Shown here one piece after another: positions 5,657 to 5,660 of a stretch of 5,660 nucleotides of DNA. How positions within the stretch are numbered: position 1 is the stretch's first letter; the number at the start of each line of letters is the position of its first letter. The notes beneath the pieces are model-generated. The model ran no database searches. It had not been told where the DNA came from and saw only the letters and a list, made by a program, of their open reading frames with translations. The translations under genes were made by a program, and so were the position numbers. Source of the stretch: an uncultured Mycoplasmatota bacterium (GTDB taxonomy: Bacteria; Bacillota_I; Bacilli_A; RF39; UBA660); contig UREA01000055.1 of NCBI GenBank assembly GCA_900546715.1, positions 1 to 5,660 of the forward strand, read 5' to 3'.

Positions 5657-5660
5657 AGAT

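Overview
The window is AT-rich DNA from a spore-forming low-GC Bacillota (Firmicutes), most likely an uncultured gut-type member of the Bacilli/Erysipelotrichia or a relative. The evidence is a full-length, highly conserved spoIVA, an HU gene of the Bacillota type lying in the spoIVA-to-hbs order known from Bacillus subtilis, strong A/T codon bias, and Shine-Dalgarno and sigma-A-like signals. Every protein gene seen is on the minus strand. Visible stops are TAA or TAG, Trp is encoded by TGG, and nothing suggests TGA recoding.

Layout from right to left, the direction of transcription. (1) 5569-5660 is a divergent control region. It holds a textbook TTGACA-N17-TATAAT promoter pointing right, off the window, and a weaker promoter pointing left, with a CCAAAATTTGG dyad between them. 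(2) 4285-5547 encodes an unusual regulator: an XRE-type HTH domain in the cytoplasm, one membrane helix, and a roughly 285-residue external domain. (3) 3381-4193 encodes a secreted protein of unknown function. It starts at GTG, and its first codons form a perfect 15-bp stem-loop. (4) 1701-3179 is spoIVA, the spore-coat basement-layer ATPase, with a sigma-E-like promoter upstream and an intrinsic terminator overlapping its stop codon. (5) 633-1522 is a DUF1016/YhcG-type PDDEXK nuclease gene broken by a -1 frameshift at 1043-1049, with a palindrome over its putative -10 and a 68-bp imperfect inverted repeat upstream. (6) 174-446 is the HU gene, followed by a strong intrinsic terminator.

spoIVA and HU are core genes. 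The nuclease locus sits between two genes that are close neighbours in many spore formers, and the HTH-membrane/secreted pair lies just upstream of spoIVA, so both look like accessory insertions into a core sporulation neighbourhood. The HTH-membrane protein, the secreted protein and the unseen divergent gene may form a surface-sensing module. That is inferred from topology and spacing; no family assignment supports it. Positions 1-121 hold no recognisable gene.
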